From NCBI GenBank assembly GCA_900540005.1, contig UQEM01000157.1, positions 1-5,361 on the forward strand: 5,361 nucleotides of DNA, read 5' to 3'. Shown piece after piece: positions 4,346 through 5,361 of this stretch. A model generated the notes under the pieces. It was not told where the DNA came from. It searched no databases and was given only the letters and a program-made list of their open reading frames with translations. This DNA is from an uncultured Ruminococcus sp. GTDB lineage: Bacteria > Bacillota > Clostridia > Oscillospirales > Ruminococcaceae. A program made the translations under genes and the position numbers. The number at the start of each line of letters is the position of its first letter. Positions within the stretch are counted from its first letter, which is position 1.

Positions 4346-5361
4346 TATTTTCCCTCCATAAGTGCGGTAAATCCGTCAACTGTGGTTTTAACGATCTCTG
4401 CCTTTCCAATTTCATTGCATACAATGTAATTGAGCGTGTTCGACTCGCGTTTTTTGTCTTTTGAACAGAATGGTAAAAGCTCGCTCATGGGGATATCCGT
4501 TCCCGTAGGCAGACCATAGGACGCAACGCATTTTTTCAGCCTCTCAGAAAGCTGCGGAGCGCACTTGTCAGTGATCATGCACATTCCTGCCGCAACGCCC
4601 ATGCCATGTGAGAAGTCCTTGTACTCGTGCCAGCCCTCGATCGCGTGTCCGAGAGTATGTCCGAAATTAAGGATCATGCGCTCTCCCTTGTCAAACTCGT
4701 CATTCTCCACAACTGCCCTCTTTATGTCTATGCAGGTGCTTACGATCTCATCAATTACCTCGTTTACATCTGCAAGTGTATGCTTTTCGAGAAGTTCAAA
4801 AAGCTTTGAGTCGCAAATCATGCCGTATTTAATGACTTCACCCATTCCGTCTGCGAAAATATCATCAGAAAGCGTTGAAAGCGTATCGCTGTCGCAAAGC
4901 ACAAGTGCAGGCTGCTTGAAAGCTCCGACAAGATTCTTTCCGCCGGAAATATCAACAGCAGTTTTTCCGCCAACTGACGAATCGACCTGTGCAAGAAGCG
5001 TCGTGGGTATCTGGATAAAATCTATCCCCCTAAGGAAGCAGGCTGCGGCAAATCCTGTAATATCGCCGACTACTCCTCCTCCGAGCGCTATGATGAAGTC
5101 CTTGCGCGTAATGTTCTGTTCGCAAAGAAAATCGAAAATATCACTCAGCGTTTTAATGCACTTTGACTGCTCGCCATGCGGAAAAACAAAAGCCTCACAT
5201 TCAAAGCCTCCCGCACGCAAAGACTTCTCAACGTCGTCAAGATATAGCTTTGCAACGGTATCATCGGTTATTATCACCGTTTTTCGCGATGATACTACCT
5301 CCGAAATATAGTCCGCACATTTTTTCAGACTTCCGCGTTCGATAATCACATCATACGGACA
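4345..5361 (-). CDS. aroB: 3-dehydroquinate synthase, 5' end cut by window edge
   Basis: Converts DAHP to 3-dehydroquinate, the second shikimate-pathway step, using NAD and a divalent metal; cytoplasmic. The frame is open to the window edge. A GTG at 5349-5347 is the first possible start in view, but the preceding codons read CPYDV, and family members begin with a strand ending in YDV/YPV just before IIxRGxL. So the true start is probably a short distance outside the window. Numbering from that GTG, the NAD-binding segment GGGVVGDITGF (90-100), RGIDFIQIPTTLLAQVDSSV (107-126), GGKTAVD (127-133) and GKNLVGAF (137-144) are present. The metal ligands are Glu171 (GMGEVIKYG), His231 (LNFGHTLGHA) and His248 (SHGMG). 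The C-terminal KDKKRESN is also typical. Nothing is missing apart from the N-terminal residues. It is the first gene of the operon in view; the promoter is not seen. Confidence 0.96.
   Translation of the reverse strand, partial: CPYDVIIERGSLKKCADYISEVVSSRKTVIITDDTVAKLYLDDVEKSLRAGGFECEAFVFPHGEQSKCIKTLSDIFDFLCEQNITRKDFIIALGGGVVGDITGFAAACFLRGIDFIQIPTTLLAQVDSSVGGKTAVDISGGKNLVGAFKQPALVLCDSDTLSTLSDDIFADGMGEVIKYGMICDSKLFELLEKHTLADVNEVIDEIVSTCIDIKRAVVENDEFDKGERMILNFGHTLGHAIEGWHEYKDFSHGMGVAAGMCMITDKCAPQLSERLKKCVASYGLPTGTDIPMSELLPFCSKDKKRESNTLNYIVCNEIGKAEIVKTTVDGFTALMEGK
4351..4357 (-). promoter_or_regulatory. Ribosome binding site of aroA inside the aroB coding end
   Basis: GGAGGGA lies in the last codons of aroB, five bases before the aroA ATG at 4345-4343. 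Together with the TAATG stop-start overlap it indicates translational coupling of aroB and aroA. Confidence 0.85.

Larger units (their letters stand above)
570..5361 (-). other. Probable operon aroB-aroA-aroC-DUF4364-patatin
   Basis: All five genes are on the minus strand. The junctions are a 1-base overlap, a 20-base overlap, a 12-base gap and about 70 bases before the patatin start. No terminator is seen inside, and a strong one stands directly after the last stop codon. Each internal gene has its own good ribosome binding site. The upstream promoter and any earlier genes lie beyond the right edge. Co-transcription is inferred from spacing. Confidence 0.8.

Noticed and set aside
4565..5311. 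248-codon plus-strand frame opposite aroB
   Set aside because: Serine/proline-rich antisense shadow of a complete and well-conserved aroB.

Overview
The window is about 5.4 kb of moderate-GC chromosome. It probably comes from a Gram-positive Clostridia, most likely of the Ruminococcus/Oscillospirales type. This rests on the strong GGAGG-type ribosome binding sites, the DUF4364 gene (a family I associate with Clostridia), the style of the Aro proteins, and an IS66-type accessory gene whose protein resembles those I know from Ruminococcus. All real genes lie on the minus strand, so the biological reading order is from right to left.

From 5361 down to 570 there is one tightly packed transcription unit. 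It runs aroB (3-dehydroquinate synthase, 5' end cut by the window edge), aroA (EPSP synthase), aroC-like (chorismate synthase family), a DUF4364 winged-helix protein, and a patatin-like phospholipase. aroB and aroA share one base (TAATG), aroA and aroC overlap by 20 bases, aroC and DUF4364 are 12 bases apart, and a short gap precedes the patatin gene. A perfect 15-bp inverted repeat with T-tracts on both sides closes the unit directly at the patatin stop codon. The first three genes carry out dehydroquinate formation and the last two shikimate-pathway steps (EPSP, then chorismate). The role of the last two genes in this setting is unknown.

The most notable point in the operon is the chorismate synthase. 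AroB and AroA keep every catalytic motif I can check. The AroC homologue keeps its length and scaffold motifs but has lost several normally invariant active-site residues at once: both catalytic histidines, a further conserved histidine, and the Arg/Asp of the C-terminal signature. It is an uninterrupted gene with a good ribosome binding site, so it is either a divergent enzyme or a pseudoenzyme.

The left end (1 to 309) is the end of an IS66-family insertion sequence that continues outside the window. It begins with a GTAAGCG-type terminal repeat at 309 and carries a TATAAT promoter element, a structured leader, and the start of tnpA, which has a TGA at codon 12. An inverted repeat in the element places an anti-Shine-Dalgarno sequence upstream of the internal promoter. 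Only transcripts entering from outside would contain it, which is the arrangement expected for blocking transposase expression from read-through. The element sits in a 64-codon reading frame (500 to 306) that it appears to truncate.
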